Shown: positions 36,440 to 46,452, counted from the first letter of the stretch. The stretch: 64,000 nucleotides of DNA from Geomonas propionica (GCF_016458235.1 NZ_JAEMHK010000002.1:248001-312000); one strand, 5' to 3'. Notes: a model not told the origin generated them from the sequence alone. Program-made: numbers and translations.

Positions 36440-37288
36440 TCAGGCCTCGGCCGGTTCGACGGGCGCAGGGGGGAGTTTCTTCTTCCCGAACAAAAGCGCG
36501 ACCCAGATGCTGATCTCGTACATGAGATAGAGCGGGATCATGATGACGAACATGGTCACCAGGTCCGCGTGAAAGGCGGCGACTATGGCGCTCGCCAGGA
36601 GCGCGTATTTCCTGCGGGTCGCCAGCATCCGGTAGTTGACGATGCCGAAACGGGCCAAAAGGAGCGCCAGGATCGGGAGCTCGAAGATGAGGCCGAACAT
36701 GAGGATCAGGCGCAGGCAGAAGTTGATGTAGGACGAGATGTTGTACCAGCTCTGCAGCCCGCTCGCCTCGTAGGAGAGCGAGAAGTTGATGATCACCGGC
36801 CAGATGATGATCAAAAAGAACATGGCCCCGGTGCAAAAGGCGAGCGACGCCGTGGTCACGAAGGGGACCACCATGCGCCGCTCCTTGCGCGTCAGCCCCG
36901 GCGCCACGAAGAGCCAGAACTGGTGGAACAGGACCGGGAGCACGATGACCAGGCCGGCCAGCATGGAGATCTTGCACTGCACGAAGAACGGCTCGAGCGG
37001 CGCGCTGTAGTTCAGCATGCGCGGCTTTTCCGCGACCGCGTGTTCCTCGCCCAGCTTCATGCGCTGGTACGCTTCCGGGTAGCTCTGCTTCACCTTCTCG
37101 TACAGGGATTTCTTTATCTCGGACAGGTAGGTCTTGCCGGTCAGCGGCTGCTCTACGAACTTCAAGAGGTCGGTGGAAAAGTTCCAGGCGACCCCCATGC
37201 CGATGATGATGGCGAAAACGCAGACGATGAGCCGTTTGCGGAGTTCTACCAGGTGCTCCATGAACGGCAGTACCTTTTCTTCAGCCAT
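36440..37288 (-). CDS. tatC: Twin-arginine translocase subunit TatC
   Basis: A 282-residue inner-membrane protein with six membrane segments. PFMEHLVELRKRLIVCVFAI near the N-terminus is the family signature. TatC recognises folded proteins with twin-arginine signals. The loop before the third segment is longer than in E. coli TatC (258 residues). No TatA/TatB gene is seen nearby. It lies 81 bases after rnr and 15 bases before ribF. GGAGATA is 11 bases before the ATG. Confidence 0.92.
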   Translation of the reverse strand: MAEEKVLPFMEHLVELRKRLIVCVFAIIIGMGVAWNFSTDLLKFVEQPLTGKTYLSEIKKSLYEKVKQSYPEAYQRMKLGEEHAVAEKPRMLNYSAPLEPFFVQCKISMLAGLVIVLPVLFHQFWLFVAPGLTRKERRMVVPFVTTASLAFCTGAMFFLIIIWPVIINFSLSYEASGLQSWYNISSYINFCLRLILMFGLIFELPILALLLARFGIVNYRMLATRRKYALLASAIVAAFHADLVTMFVIMIPLYLMYEISIWVALLFGKKKLPPAPVEPAEA

Positions 37289-37369
37289 AAAACGTGTATC
37301 TCCTAATTAATACCGCGCAGAGCTCAAACTAATTCTATACCACAGCGCGGAAAGCCAGCGCAACAGCTT

Positions 37370-39583
37370 TCAACGGCGCTTTGGCTTGGGTCGCTTCCCC
37401 TTGATGGGGATGCGCTGATAGGCGTTGCGCACGTCGGCCACGGGCTCGATGGGGCGCTTCTCCAGGGTACCGATCAGGGCGAACTCCACCTGCTTGCGCG
37501 GCTCGTTCACCGCCGCCACCTTGACCCGGATCTTGTCGGCGATGCGGTACATGGCGCGGCTTCTCTCCCCCACCAGGGCGTGGCTCTTCTCCAGGTGCAC
37601 GTAATAGTCCTGCGGGAGGGTCGCCACCGGGACCATCCCCTCCACAAAGAGATCGACCAGTTCCACGAAGAGGCCGAAGGGGGCGACGCCGGTGATGTAG
37701 CCGTCGTACTCCTCGCCGATCTTGTCGCGCATGAACTGCATCTTCTTCAAGTCGACCATCTCGCGCTCCGCCTCCATGGCGACCCGCTCGCGCTTGCTGG
37801 TGTGCAGCCCCGTTTCCGGAAGCCGCGCCTCCAGCCGGTCCTTGTCCGCCTGCTTCATCTTGCCGGAAAGCACCCTTTTCAGGATACGATGCACCACGAG
37901 GTCCGGATAGCGACGGATGGGCGAGGTGAAATGGGTATAGGACGAGGCGGCCAGGCCGAAGTGCCCCAGGTTCTCGGCGCTGTAGCGCGCCTGCTTCATG
38001 CAGCGCAAGAGCACCTCGTTGATGAGCCGCTCCTCTGGTTTGCCGATCACCTCGGCCAGGAGCTTTTGCAGGGCAACCGGGCTCACCTTCTCGTCCACTA
38101 CCTTCATGATATAGCCGAAACCAAAGACGAACTCGGAGAGGTCCTGCAGCTTGGCCGGGTCCGGGTTCTCGTGGATGCGGTACAGGGACGGCACCGGGGT
38201 CGTCTCCAGGAAATGGGCCACCGCCTCGTTCGCCGCCAGCATGAATTCCTCGATGATGCGGTGGGCGAGGTTTCTCTCGGCGCGCACGATGGCCGTGGTC
38301 TCACCCTGCAGGTCCAGGATGATCTGCGGCTCGGGAAGGTCGAAGTCGATGCTCCCCCTCCCCTTGCGCACCGCGTTCAGCCTGAGGGAGAGTTCCTCCA
38401 TCACCTTCAGGTCGGCGACCAGGTGCCGGTTCGTCTCGATCGCCTCGGCGTCCTGGTCCACCAGGACCTTCTTGACCGTGGTGTAGGTGAGCCGGGCCGC
38501 GCTCTTGATCACGCTGGTATAGAACTTCTGGTCCACCCGCGCCCCGTCCGAGTCGAAGAGCATCTCGGCGGTCATGGTGAGGCGGTCCACCTGCGGGTTC
38601 AAGGAGCAGATGCCGTTGGAAAGCTGTTCGGGGAGCATGGGGATGCAGCGGTCCGGGAAGTAGACCGAGGTGCCGCGCAGGTAGGCCTCGGTATCGAGGC
38701 GGGACCCTTCGGCGACGTAGTGCGAGACGTCGGCGATGGAGACCCAGAGCCGGATCTTGTCCCCTTCGCGGGCGACGGAAACCGCGTCGTCGAAATCGCG
38801 GGCGGTCTCGCCGTCGATGGTGACGGTCTGCCTCTGGCGCAGGTCGACCCGCCCCTGGATCGCCTCCTCGGTGACCTGCTGCGGCTGCTGTTCCGCCTCG
38901 GCCATCACCTTTTCGTCGAAGACGTGGGGCAGCTCGTACTTCTTGATCACGGTGAGCACTTCGACTTCCGGGTCGTTCGCCTCACCCAGCACCTCTATGA
39001 TGCGTCCCTCCAGGGGGCGTGCGCCCACCGGGTACGAGGTGATCGCCGCCAAGACGATCTGGCCGTCCTTGGCCTTCAAGGCGCCGCCCGCGGGTCCCGG
39101 CGTCACGAACAGGTCGCGGCCGAGCTTGGGGTCGTCCGGGATGACCCGTCCCCCCTTGCCGACCGCCTCGAAGCGCCCTACGATCTCGGTGACGCCGCGC
39201 TGCACCAGGGCCAGGATGCGCCCTTCCCTTTTGCCGTCGCGCCTGGTGGAGACCACCTGGGCCTCCACGGTATCGCCGTTCATGTATTCCGTAAGGTAGC
39301 GCGCCGGAACGAACAGGTCCTCGCCGCCGTCTTCGGGCATCACGAAGCCGTATCCGTCCCGGTGGGTGGAAAGCTTGCCGCGCAGGGTGTCACCCGCCCC
39401 GGCCACCGTGTAGATCCGCCCCGGCAGCTTGGCGATCTCGCCGGTCTCCACCAGGTAATCGAGCATGTCGTCCAGGCGTCCCCGCTCGTGCCGGGATACG
39501 TTGAGCGCCTTCAGCATCTGCCGGTACGGTACCGGCTCCCCCTTGCCGAGCAGCCTCATGATCGCGTCTTTGCCTTTACGCAT
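37370..39583 (-). CDS. rnr: Ribonuclease R
   Basis: A 737-residue RNB-family 3'-5' exoribonuclease. A winged-helix/cold-shock N-terminus is followed by the RNB catalytic domain with ETARDFDDAVSVAREGD (catalytic aspartates) and then an S1 domain (DGYITGVAPFGLFVELVD). The C-terminal tail is basic (GKRPKPKRR). It degrades structured RNA and is important in mRNA and rRNA decay. GAAGGGG lies about eight bases before ATG 39583. A large open frame on the opposite strand is its shadow. Confidence 0.95.
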   Translation of the reverse strand: MRKGKDAIMRLLGKGEPVPYRQMLKALNVSRHERGRLDDMLDYLVETGEIAKLPGRIYTVAGAGDTLRGKLSTHRDGYGFVMPEDGGEDLFVPARYLTEYMNGDTVEAQVVSTRRDGKREGRILALVQRGVTEIVGRFEAVGKGGRVIPDDPKLGRDLFVTPGPAGGALKAKDGQIVLAAITSYPVGARPLEGRIIEVLGEANDPEVEVLTVIKKYELPHVFDEKVMAEAEQQPQQVTEEAIQGRVDLRQRQTVTIDGETARDFDDAVSVAREGDKIRLWVSIADVSHYVAEGSRLDTEAYLRGTSVYFPDRCIPMLPEQLSNGICSLNPQVDRLTMTAEMLFDSDGARVDQKFYTSVIKSAARLTYTTVKKVLVDQDAEAIETNRHLVADLKVMEELSLRLNAVRKGRGSIDFDLPEPQIILDLQGETTAIVRAERNLAHRIIEEFMLAANEAVAHFLETTPVPSLYRIHENPDPAKLQDLSEFVFGFGYIMKVVDEKVSPVALQKLLAEVIGKPEERLINEVLLRCMKQARYSAENLGHFGLAASSYTHFTSPIRRYPDLVVHRILKRVLSGKMKQADKDRLEARLPETGLHTSKRERVAMEAEREMVDLKKMQFMRDKIGEEYDGYITGVAPFGLFVELVDLFVEGMVPVATLPQDYYVHLEKSHALVGERSRAMYRIADKIRVKVAAVNEPRKQVEFALIGTLEKRPIEPVADVRNAYQRIPIKGKRPKPKRR

Positions 39584-39711
39584 TACAGAACCCCTTCGGG
39601 AAATTATTGAAATCAGTACCGTTGGATAATGCAGAACCCCTAAAGGAAAGTCAAGAAGAGGCGGGAAGGCAGTTATCGATTGCGTCCGTAAAAGCGATCA
39701 ACGTGTGTCCA

Positions 39712-39821
39712 CCCCTCTCCCTCCGGGAGAGGGTGCCCGAAGGGCGGGTGAGGGCCCTGCCGGCAGCGGTCATTTTGTCCCTGCCCCCCCCTCACCCTAG
39801 CCCTCTCCCGGGGGGAGAGGG
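39712..39821. repeat. Intergenic inverted repeat with CCCTCTCCC/GGGAGAGGG ends
   Basis: About 110 bases in the 352-base divergent spacer of rnr and slt. Each end forms a hairpin (CCCCTCTCCC/GGGAGAGGG and CCCTCTCCC/GGGAGAGGG) and the two ends are inverted copies, with GGGTGAGGG and CCCTCACCC inside. A related element is at 52302-52412. It is non-coding; no target-site duplication was assessed. Confidence 0.75.
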
Positions 39822-39872
39822 ATGTTGATGCATGCGGTGGAAGATCCTGCATAAATCTTGGGTGCTTTTGGA

Positions 39873-39901
39873 TTGCCTTTTCGCCGTGGGTTGGGTACAA
39901 A
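39873..39901 (+). promoter_or_regulatory. Possible sigma-70 promoter for the transglycosylase gene
   Basis: TTGCCT (39873-39878) and TACAAA (39896-39901) are 17 bases apart, each matching 4 of 6 consensus bases. A start near 39909 would give a 27-base leader. This is a moderate match only. Confidence 0.35.
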
Positions 39902-39935
39902 TACGGGTTAGCTTTTGTAACGACAGGGAGTAGCC

Positions 39936-42050
39936 ATGTTTTGCCGTACCATTGCAGCAGCAGCGTTCGTGTTGTACGCCACCCTTCCCGCCTCCGCCGT
40001 CAACCTCAACAAACCCGACACGTCGCTCAGCGCAGCCGCCCAGCGCATGCAGGTCAAGGATTTCCGCGGCGCCCGCGAGGCCGCTCTGGGCATCAACGAC
40101 CCGGCCCTGCGCTCCTTCATGGCCGGCATCGCCGCCGCCAAGATGGAACAGTGGGACGAGGCCGCAACCCAGCTCCCCGCCGCTGCCGAGGGATACCCGC
40201 TCCTGGCCGACTACGCCCTCTACTACCAGGGGCTCGCCCTTTCCAAACTGCAGCGCCACGACCAGGCTCTCCCTCCCCTGTACAAGCTGCTCAAGGACCA
40301 CCCCGGCAGCCGCCTGGCGCGCCAGACCCTGATCCTCTACGCCGACACCCTGGCCGCCGCGGGTTACCCCAAAGAGGCGCAGCAAAGCTACGCCACCTTC
40401 GTGGAACGCTACCCCTCCGGCACCGACTCCATCTCCGCGCTCTTCGGTTCCGCGCTCTGCAAAATCAAAACAGGCGATGCAGCGGCGGCCGCGGCCGTCC
40501 TGCGCAACATCTATATGGTCTACCCGGCCTCCCCTTTTGCGGACAAAGCGGCAGTCGAACTGCAGGGGCTCGCCGCACAGGGGATCAAGGTAGATCCCTA
40601 CACCAGCGCGGAACTCTATAAGCGCGCCGGCACCCTGTACGACCTCGGCCGCAATCTGAAGGCGGCGGAGGCCTACGCCGAGATCCCGCTCGCCGGCGAG
40701 AGCGAGGAGTTCGCGCGCAAGGTGAAGTTCAAGAAGGGGCAGGCCCTGTACAAATCGAAGCGTTACCAGCAGGCGCAAAGCACCTTCAGCTCACTGCCGG
40801 CCAACACCGAGGCCGATCTCTGGCTGGCGCGCACCCTGGACAAGGCGGGCAAGGGAGACGAGGCGCTCCAACTCTTCCTGAAGCTCGGCCAGGACGCCAA
40901 GAGTGGCACCGTGGCCCAGGAAGCGATGTTGGAGGCGGCCTACCTGAAGCGCTTCCAGAGACAATGGAGCCAAGCTGTGCCGCTGTTCAAGAAGTACCTG
41001 GCCATGGTGCCCAGCCAGAAAAACGGCAACGTGCTCTGGGAAGCAGCCTGGTGCAGCTACCAGGCCCATGACTACCAGGAGGCCGCCGCGCAGTTCAGGA
41101 AACTCGCCGAACGCGAGGACCTGCGGGACAAAGCGCTCTACTGGCTGGCCCGGACCCTCACCCTCACTGGTGACGACCAGGGCGCCCAGTCGGTCTTAGC
41201 CACCCTGGCCGCCGAATTCCCGCTCGGCTACTATGCGCTGATCAGCAACCAGTTCCAGGGCGGAGACGCGCTGCCGCAGCCCCCGAAGAACATGGCAGAA
41301 GTGCTCCCCATGCCGGCTGGCTTCGAGCGCGAGAAGGCGCTCATCACCCTCGGGCTCTTCGAAGAGGCCGCGCGCGAACTTTCTCTTTCCAAGAAGGGGA
41401 AAAACCCGGCGGGAATCGCGAGACTGTACCTGGAGATGGGCAACTACAACGGCGCCTACAACACCATGGCCAACGAGAAGCCCAGGCGCGGCGACAAGGA
41501 CAACACCACCATCCTCGGCGTAACCTATCCGCTCGCCTTTCGCGACGACGTCGCCAAGAACGCCGCTGCCAGCGCCGTTCCCGAGAGCCTGGTGTACGCG
41601 GTGATGCGCACCGAGAGCAACTATTTTCCGGCAGCCCTTTCGCCGGTCGGCGCGGTAGGCCTCATGCAGATCATGCCCTCCACCGCCGAGGCGATGTCCA
41701 AGGGTGATTCCAAACGGCTCACCAACCCCGACCTGAACATCAAGCTGGGCGCCCGGCACCTGAAGGACCTGCTGGAGTTGTACGACAGGAACCTCACCCT
41801 GGCCGTCGCCGCCTACAACGCCGGGTCGGGCAACGTGAAACGCTGGCAGAAGGCCTATGGCGACTTGCCCCAGGACGAGTTCGTGGAGAGCATCCCCTTC
41901 AGGGAAACGCGGGAATACGTGAAGAAAGTGGTGAGCGGCATGCAGATGTACCAGAAACTGTACCGCCTTCCCCCTTTCAAACAGGACCAGCAGAAGGTGG
42001 CCCCTAAGGGAAATCAGGCGGGCGCGCAGCAAAAGTTCGCCATGCGCTAG
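39936..42050 (+). CDS. Soluble lytic transglycosylase (Slt type) with TPR-like N-terminus
   Basis: A 704-residue periplasmic protein with an N-terminal signal peptide (MFCRTIAAAAFVLYATLPASA). Residues to about 530 are helical TPR-like repeats forming the doughnut of Slt enzymes. The SLT domain follows: VYAVMRTESNYFPAALSP contains the catalytic glutamate, GLMQIMPSTAEAM and AVAAYNAGSGNVKRW are the other conserved blocks. It cleaves the MurNAc-GlcNAc bond to an anhydro end during wall remodelling. AGGGAG lies near the ATG. It is one of few plus-strand genes here and stands alone. Confidence 0.93.
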   Translation: MFCRTIAAAAFVLYATLPASAVNLNKPDTSLSAAAQRMQVKDFRGAREAALGINDPALRSFMAGIAAAKMEQWDEAATQLPAAAEGYPLLADYALYYQGLALSKLQRHDQALPPLYKLLKDHPGSRLARQTLILYADTLAAAGYPKEAQQSYATFVERYPSGTDSISALFGSALCKIKTGDAAAAAAVLRNIYMVYPASPFADKAAVELQGLAAQGIKVDPYTSAELYKRAGTLYDLGRNLKAAEAYAEIPLAGESEEFARKVKFKKGQALYKSKRYQQAQSTFSSLPANTEADLWLARTLDKAGKGDEALQLFLKLGQDAKSGTVAQEAMLEAAYLKRFQRQWSQAVPLFKKYLAMVPSQKNGNVLWEAAWCSYQAHDYQEAAAQFRKLAEREDLRDKALYWLARTLTLTGDDQGAQSVLATLAAEFPLGYYALISNQFQGGDALPQPPKNMAEVLPMPAGFEREKALITLGLFEEAARELSLSKKGKNPAGIARLYLEMGNYNGAYNTMANEKPRRGDKDNTTILGVTYPLAFRDDVAKNAAASAVPESLVYAVMRTESNYFPAALSPVGAVGLMQIMPSTAEAMSKGDSKRLTNPDLNIKLGARHLKDLLELYDRNLTLAVAAYNAGSGNVKRWQKAYGDLPQDEFVESIPFRETREYVKKVVSGMQMYQKLYRLPPFKQDQQKVAPKGNQAGAQQKFAMR

Positions 42051-42129
42051 GGGCTGGATGGATTTGCACCATGCCCGATCGGCGCGGCGCAAGGTGACCG
42101 CCTTAAGGAAAACCTGCTTGCGAAAGCAG

Positions 42130-43767
42130 TCAGGATGGGGTGATGTCGTGGGCTGATCGGCCGTCGGCTCCCCGGTACCAAGGAATGGTGAAATAGAAGG
42201 TGCTCCCCGCACCTTCGCGACTCTCCGCCCAGATCCTTCCGCCCAGCTTCTCGACGATCTGGCGGGTGAGCGCGAGCCCCAACCCGGTGCCGCCGTGCTG
42301 CCGGGTCAGGGAGGAATCGACCTGGGTGAACCTGCCGAAGATTCTCTCCAACTGGTCTGACGGAATGCCGATACCGGTATCGCGCACCGAAAACAGGATC
42401 ATCCCTTCCTCATCCTTCGGATCCGCCGGCATCACCTTCAGCTCTATCGCACCCTGCTCGGTGAACTTCAAGGCGTTCCCCAGCAGATTCACCAGCACCT
42501 GCCGCAACCGGCCCTGATCCCCGACCATCGCGTCGGGAAGGCTCCCGTCGACGTCCCAGGTAAGCTTCAGCCTCTTTTCCTCGGCCACCAGGCAGACAAC
42601 TTCCAGCGCCGATTTCACCACCCCCTGCAGCGAAAACGGTTTCTGCTCGAAGGTCATCATGCCGGCTTCCAAACGGGCGAAGTCGAGCACGTCGGAAATG
42701 ATCCTGACCAGGGAATCGGCTGAGCGCTTCGCCATATCCAGCAGGGTTCGCTCCTCCGCACCTATATCCATGTCCAGCACCAGCTTCATCATCCCCAGCG
42801 CACCGGCCAACGGCGTCCGCATCTCGTGGCTCATGTTGGCCAGGAATTCCGTCTTAGCCCGGTTGGCGGCCTCCGCATTACTCTGGGCGATGGCCAGATG
42901 CTTCCCGGTCTCCAAAAGGGCGACTTCATACTGCTTGCGCTCCTCTATCTCGCTCAGCAATAGCTCGTTGCTTTGGCGCAGCGCCGCGGTCCGCTCCGCC
43001 ACCTCGTGTTCGAGCAGTTCCTGCTGAGCCCGGAGTTCCTCCTCGGCATCCCTCCTGGCTTGAATCTCGGCGACAAGCTGCGTGTTCAGGTGCTCCACCC
43101 GCACCTTGGACTGCTCCAGGGTCTCTATCACCTCGCGGTTCTCGTACTTCAGGAGTAGAGACGAGGTATTGAGGGCGTAGTTATGCAGGGAGATGCGCCA
43201 CAGCAGGAGACAGAAGACCAGTACCATGGTGGCCATCACCAGGTGGAAGGTGTCGTTGATCGCGATGAAGTGCACGGTAAGCGGCAACAGGGTCGGCAAT
43301 GCAAAAGCGGGATAGGCATGCTTCACGGTGGCAAAGGTGGTGGACGCCCCAGCGGCCATCCCCCCCAGTACGAACGCGATGAACACCTCGTATGCCAGCA
43401 CCCCGTCGTCAAACGGGAGCACCCCGATGCCCCCCCAGCACAGACCGGCCACGACCAGTCCTGCCAGGAACCGGTTGGCCCACCGCTTGGCCTCTGCCGG
43501 ATGGCGACTGCTTTTCAAGTAGCTGAACGTGAGCAACAAGCGCAGCCCCGTTAACAGGATGACCAGCGCCAACCAGGCTGTCAGATAGCTGAGCCGCATC
43601 ACGTTCTTAAGCACCAGAAATACCAGTAGTGCGTTCACGACCGCAGCAAACATCCCGTACGGGGCAAGCCGGAACAGTTGATCCACCTGCTCGGCAAATA
43701 TCTGTCCCTGAAACCGCTGGTAGTTTGGCATGCTGCCCGCTTCCTCGTTCCACCCGTACTTACTCAT
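42130..43767 (-). CDS. Membrane-bound sensor histidine kinase
   Basis: A 545-residue kinase with about six membrane segments in the first 220 residues, then a coiled coil (about 225-305) and the HisKA site EFLANMSHEMRTPLAGALGM with the phospho-acceptor histidine. The HATPase domain shows VLVNLLGNALKFT, VRDTGIGIPSDQ and GGTGLGLALTRQIV. No receiver domain is attached. A single-domain response regulator is encoded upstream on the same strand, so they are probably partners. The start at ATG 43767 is preferred for its GAGGGAG; a start at 43731 is possible. The signal sensed is unknown. Confidence 0.88.
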   Translation of the reverse strand: MSKYGWNEEAGSMPNYQRFQGQIFAEQVDQLFRLAPYGMFAAVVNALLVFLVLKNVMRLSYLTAWLALVILLTGLRLLLTFSYLKSSRHPAEAKRWANRFLAGLVVAGLCWGGIGVLPFDDGVLAYEVFIAFVLGGMAAGASTTFATVKHAYPAFALPTLLPLTVHFIAINDTFHLVMATMVLVFCLLLWRISLHNYALNTSSLLLKYENREVIETLEQSKVRVEHLNTQLVAEIQARRDAEEELRAQQELLEHEVAERTAALRQSNELLLSEIEERKQYEVALLETGKHLAIAQSNAEAANRAKTEFLANMSHEMRTPLAGALGMMKLVLDMDIGAEERTLLDMAKRSADSLVRIISDVLDFARLEAGMMTFEQKPFSLQGVVKSALEVVCLVAEEKRLKLTWDVDGSLPDAMVGDQGRLRQVLVNLLGNALKFTEQGAIELKVMPADPKDEEGMILFSVRDTGIGIPSDQLERIFGRFTQVDSSLTRQHGGTGLGLALTRQIVEKLGGRIWAESREGAGSTFYFTIPWYRGADGRSAHDITPS

Positions 43768-43972
43768 GTGGGCTCCCTCGGCGCAGGTTAATCCAGGCAA
43801 GGCGCCGAACCACATTAAGATACCATAATCTTATATACATGTAAGGAACGGGACGCGAAGACACTTCTCACAGCATGAGGTAAGGAAGCAAGGGACTGAT
43901 TGGTTTATGAGGGAAGGCTACAGCCGGGCAGTCTTTGAGGGAGGTGGTTCAAAAAGCGGTGCTTGGTCACCG

Positions 43973-44344
43973 TCAGTGCTGCGGGTAGTCCTGCTCCAGC
44001 AGTGAAAGGAGTACATCGAGGTCGATCGGCTTGGAAAGGTAGGCGTCCATCCCTGCATCAAGGCATTGCAGCTTGTCTTCCTCCATTGCATGTGCGGTAA
44101 GGGCGATGATCGGCACGTGCCCTCCCCTTGCCATTTCTTTCTCCCTAATGATCCTGGTGGCGCTCAGGCCGTCCATGATAGGCATCTGAACATCCATGAA
44201 GATGAAATCCAGCCGTTCCTGCTCCCATATTTCCACCACCTTTCGCCCGTTGTCGACTCCTTGGCAATCGTGGCCCAATCGCCCCAGCAGGGTGACCATC
44301 ATCTGGCGTATGGTAGGATCGTCTTCGGCTATCAGTATCCGCAT
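43973..44344 (-). CDS. Single-domain response regulator
   Basis: A 123-residue CheY-like receiver. ILIAEDDPTIRQMM gives the acidic pair, FIFMDVQMPIMDGLSA the phospho-acceptor aspartate and YLSKPIDLDVLLSLL the conserved lysine. There is no output domain, so it would signal by protein binding. It lies 205 bases upstream of the sensor kinase gene, with AGGAGGT before ATG 44344. In the gap no promoter is clear, though 43820-43850 is AT-rich. The pair probably forms a two-component unit. Confidence 0.88.
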   Translation of the reverse strand: MRILIAEDDPTIRQMMVTLLGRLGHDCQGVDNGRKVVEIWEQERLDFIFMDVQMPIMDGLSATRIIREKEMARGGHVPIIALTAHAMEEDKLQCLDAGMDAYLSKPIDLDVLLSLLEQDYPQH

Positions 44345-44580
44345 GCACACCTCCTGAGCAGGGGGAAAGCTCCCCATGTCAGCCCGTTACAAGATAGCAT
44401 CGGCGGCATAAAAGTAAAGATCACCAATCTTTGCCACACATGAGAACAAGGTATCTCACGGGCGCGGCGGGTACAACCGGAAGAGCTACTTTTAAAGCCC
44501 CCCAACAGTTCCCTGGTGGTGCGGATGCGACCGCCTGTGAGGCCCGGGATTTGGCAGTAAAGGCGCCGTCTTACGGATGA

Positions 44581-44608
44581 TTGACAGCATACTGATTATA
44601 TGCATAAT
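44581..44608 (+). promoter_or_regulatory. Sigma-70 promoter with palindrome, upstream of marR
   Basis: TTGACA (44581-44586) and CATAAT (44603-44608) are 16 bases apart: a perfect -35 and a 5-of-6 -10 box. TATGCATA overlaps the -10 region and is a perfect 8-base palindrome in an AT-rich near-palindrome (ATTATATGCATAAT). A MarR dimer could bind here and repress its own operon. The stretch 44345-44580 shows nothing else that I recognise. Confidence 0.6.
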
Positions 44609-44681
44609 GATCACCCTGCTGCAGCTTCACTTTGCTCCCATTAAAAAATCTCACGTTGCAACCGTTGGCACTGGAACATCT

Positions 44682-45119
44682 ATGGACCCAATAAAGACAT
44701 CTCCTCCCATCGATATCGAGAAAACAGTCGGGTTCCTGTTGGCCAAAGCCTATCAGCGCGCTTGCCTGATCTTCAAAGAACACTTCGAAGAACACGACCT
44801 AACTCCTCAGCAGTTCGGCCTGCTTGGTTTCCTCTGGCGCGAGGATGGCCTCAGCCAGTCGCTGCTTTCGGCGAAGAGCCAGATCGACCGCACCACCATG
44901 GGCGGGCTCATCGATCGTCTCGAAAAAGAGGGGCTGGTGGTTCGCAAGACCGATCCGGTCGACCGCCGCGCCTACCGCATCTGCCTCACCGACAAGGGGA
45001 AGGCATTGGAGTCGGTCCTGGCCCCCCTCGCCTTGCAGGCCCAGGAGGTGTTCATCGCCAAGCTCGCCCCCCAGGAAGTGGAAACCTTGAAATCCCTGTT
45101 GGAGAAGATCCGCACATGA
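44682..45119 (+). CDS. MarR-family transcriptional regulator
   Basis: A 145-residue regulator with the MarR winged helix: LTPQQFGLLGFLW, SQSLLSAKSQIDRTTMGGLIDRLEKEGLV (recognition helix) and the wing DPVDRRAYRICLTDKG. Start is taken at ATG 44682; a longer frame from 44577 would read through the promoter. It is the first gene of a marR-tolC-hlyD-MFS operon and very likely represses it until a ligand binds. The tolC gene begins 13 bases after its stop. Confidence 0.87.
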   Translation: MDPIKTSPPIDIEKTVGFLLAKAYQRACLIFKEHFEEHDLTPQQFGLLGFLWREDGLSQSLLSAKSQIDRTTMGGLIDRLEKEGLVVRKTDPVDRRAYRICLTDKGKALESVLAPLALQAQEVFIAKLAPQEVETLKSLLEKIRT

Positions 45120-45132
45120 TTCTGGAGCTTTC

Positions 45133-46389
45133 ATGCATTTAGTCATACTGCTGCTCACCCTGCTCTGCTGCGGATTCGCCGGCACGGCAAGCGCCGAGTC
45201 GCTCACCCTCGGAGAGGCCCTGGAGCGTGCGGCGACCACCAGCCAAGGGCTGAAATCAGCCTCGCGCGAGGTGGAGATCGCCCGCGAGCAGGTGAACGTG
45301 GCCCGTTCCACCAAGCTGCCGCGCATCGACCTGCAGGGCGGATACGTCGCCCAGGCCAAGGCCCAGGCCTTCAAGTTCGGCACGGCGTCCCAGGAGACCC
45401 AGGACCCACGCTACCCCTTCTTCAACTTCAGCGTCTACCAGACCCTGTACGACTTCGGCCGCACCAGGGACAACGAGGGGATGGCGCGGCTGCGCGGCGA
45501 GGCTGCCCAATACTCCTATTCCGCGAACCAACAGGACCTCTTTCTGCAGGTCGTGCAGGCGTACTACGGCATCCTGACCGCCCAGAAGCTGGTGCAGGCC
45601 GCCGCGGACGAGGTGGTACAGATGGAATCGCATCAGAGAACCGCCCAGGCGCTCTTCGACGAGGGGGTCGTCACCCGAAACGACCTGCTGCAGGCGGAGG
45701 TGCGGGTTGCCTCCAGCCGGCAGAGCGTTCTGAGCGCCCAGAACCAAGTGGAGAACGGGTGGCTGCTCCTGAACTACCTGACCGGTGCCGCACCGGATTT
45801 CCGCGCGGAACTGAAAGACGAGGCGCAGCTCCCGCCGTCCTCAGGCACTCCCGATCTCGGCAAGCGTGGCGAGATCTCCGCGCTGAAGGCCTTGGTTGGT
45901 GCCGACGAGTTCGCGGTGGAGGAAGCCAAGACCAGTCACTACCCGGAGTTCTTCGCCAAGTTCGGCGTCGACTATCTCTCCAACAGCAAGGTGCGCGAAC
46001 AGGCCATCACCGCTCTGACGGTGGGCTTCAAGGTGAACCTCTTCGACGGCCCGGCTTCCGCTGCCAGGGTGAGGCAGGCGGTCCAGACCCGGTCCCGCGA
46101 CGAGGAGAGGCTGAGGGATCTCGAGGAACGGACCCGGCTGGAATACAACATGGCCGCGAACGACCTAAAGGTGGCCGACGCCCGGATCCGGATCGCCGAA
46201 AAGGCGATCACCCAAGGCGTAGAGAACCTGCGCATCACCAAGGACCGTTACCAGGAGCACGTCGGCACCGCGACCGAGGTCGTCGACGCCCAGACGCTGC
46301 TCACCAAAACCAGGACCGACTACTATCGCAGCGTCTTCGACCTCCAGGTCGCCGCGGCGCGGGTCAAGAGGGCGACGGGCGAACTGTAG
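45133..46389 (+). CDS. TolC-family outer-membrane efflux protein
   Basis: A 418-residue protein with a signal peptide (MHLVILLLTLLCCGFAGTASA) and two repeats of long helices typical of OEP/TolC proteins (ALEAEVRV-like coiled segments; FFAKFGVDYLSNSKV and TATEVVDAQTLLTKTRTDYYRS). It forms the outer-membrane channel of the efflux system with the following HlyD and MFS proteins. TGGAG lies five bases before the ATG. Its substrate class is unknown. Confidence 0.87.
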   Translation: MHLVILLLTLLCCGFAGTASAESLTLGEALERAATTSQGLKSASREVEIAREQVNVARSTKLPRIDLQGGYVAQAKAQAFKFGTASQETQDPRYPFFNFSVYQTLYDFGRTRDNEGMARLRGEAAQYSYSANQQDLFLQVVQAYYGILTAQKLVQAAADEVVQMESHQRTAQALFDEGVVTRNDLLQAEVRVASSRQSVLSAQNQVENGWLLLNYLTGAAPDFRAELKDEAQLPPSSGTPDLGKRGEISALKALVGADEFAVEEAKTSHYPEFFAKFGVDYLSNSKVREQAITALTVGFKVNLFDGPASAARVRQAVQTRSRDEERLRDLEERTRLEYNMAANDLKVADARIRIAEKAITQGVENLRITKDRYQEHVGTATEVVDAQTLLTKTRTDYYRSVFDLQVAAARVKRATGEL

Positions 46390-46452
46390 TCCCGCCAACA
46401 CCATCTACGGGGAGCGACCGGACTGGCCGCACCCGATACCGGAGATACGCAC

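Noticed and set aside
35435-39610. Very long open frames on the plus strand opposite ribF, tatC and rnr
   Set aside because: They are shadows of well-supported minus-strand genes in GC-rich DNA; the translations are rich in Arg, Gly and Pro and show no family motifs.
42114-42129. CTGCTT-GCGA-AAGCAG hairpin between slt and the sensor kinase
   Set aside because: The stem is only six bases with no T-tract, so I do not call it a terminator.
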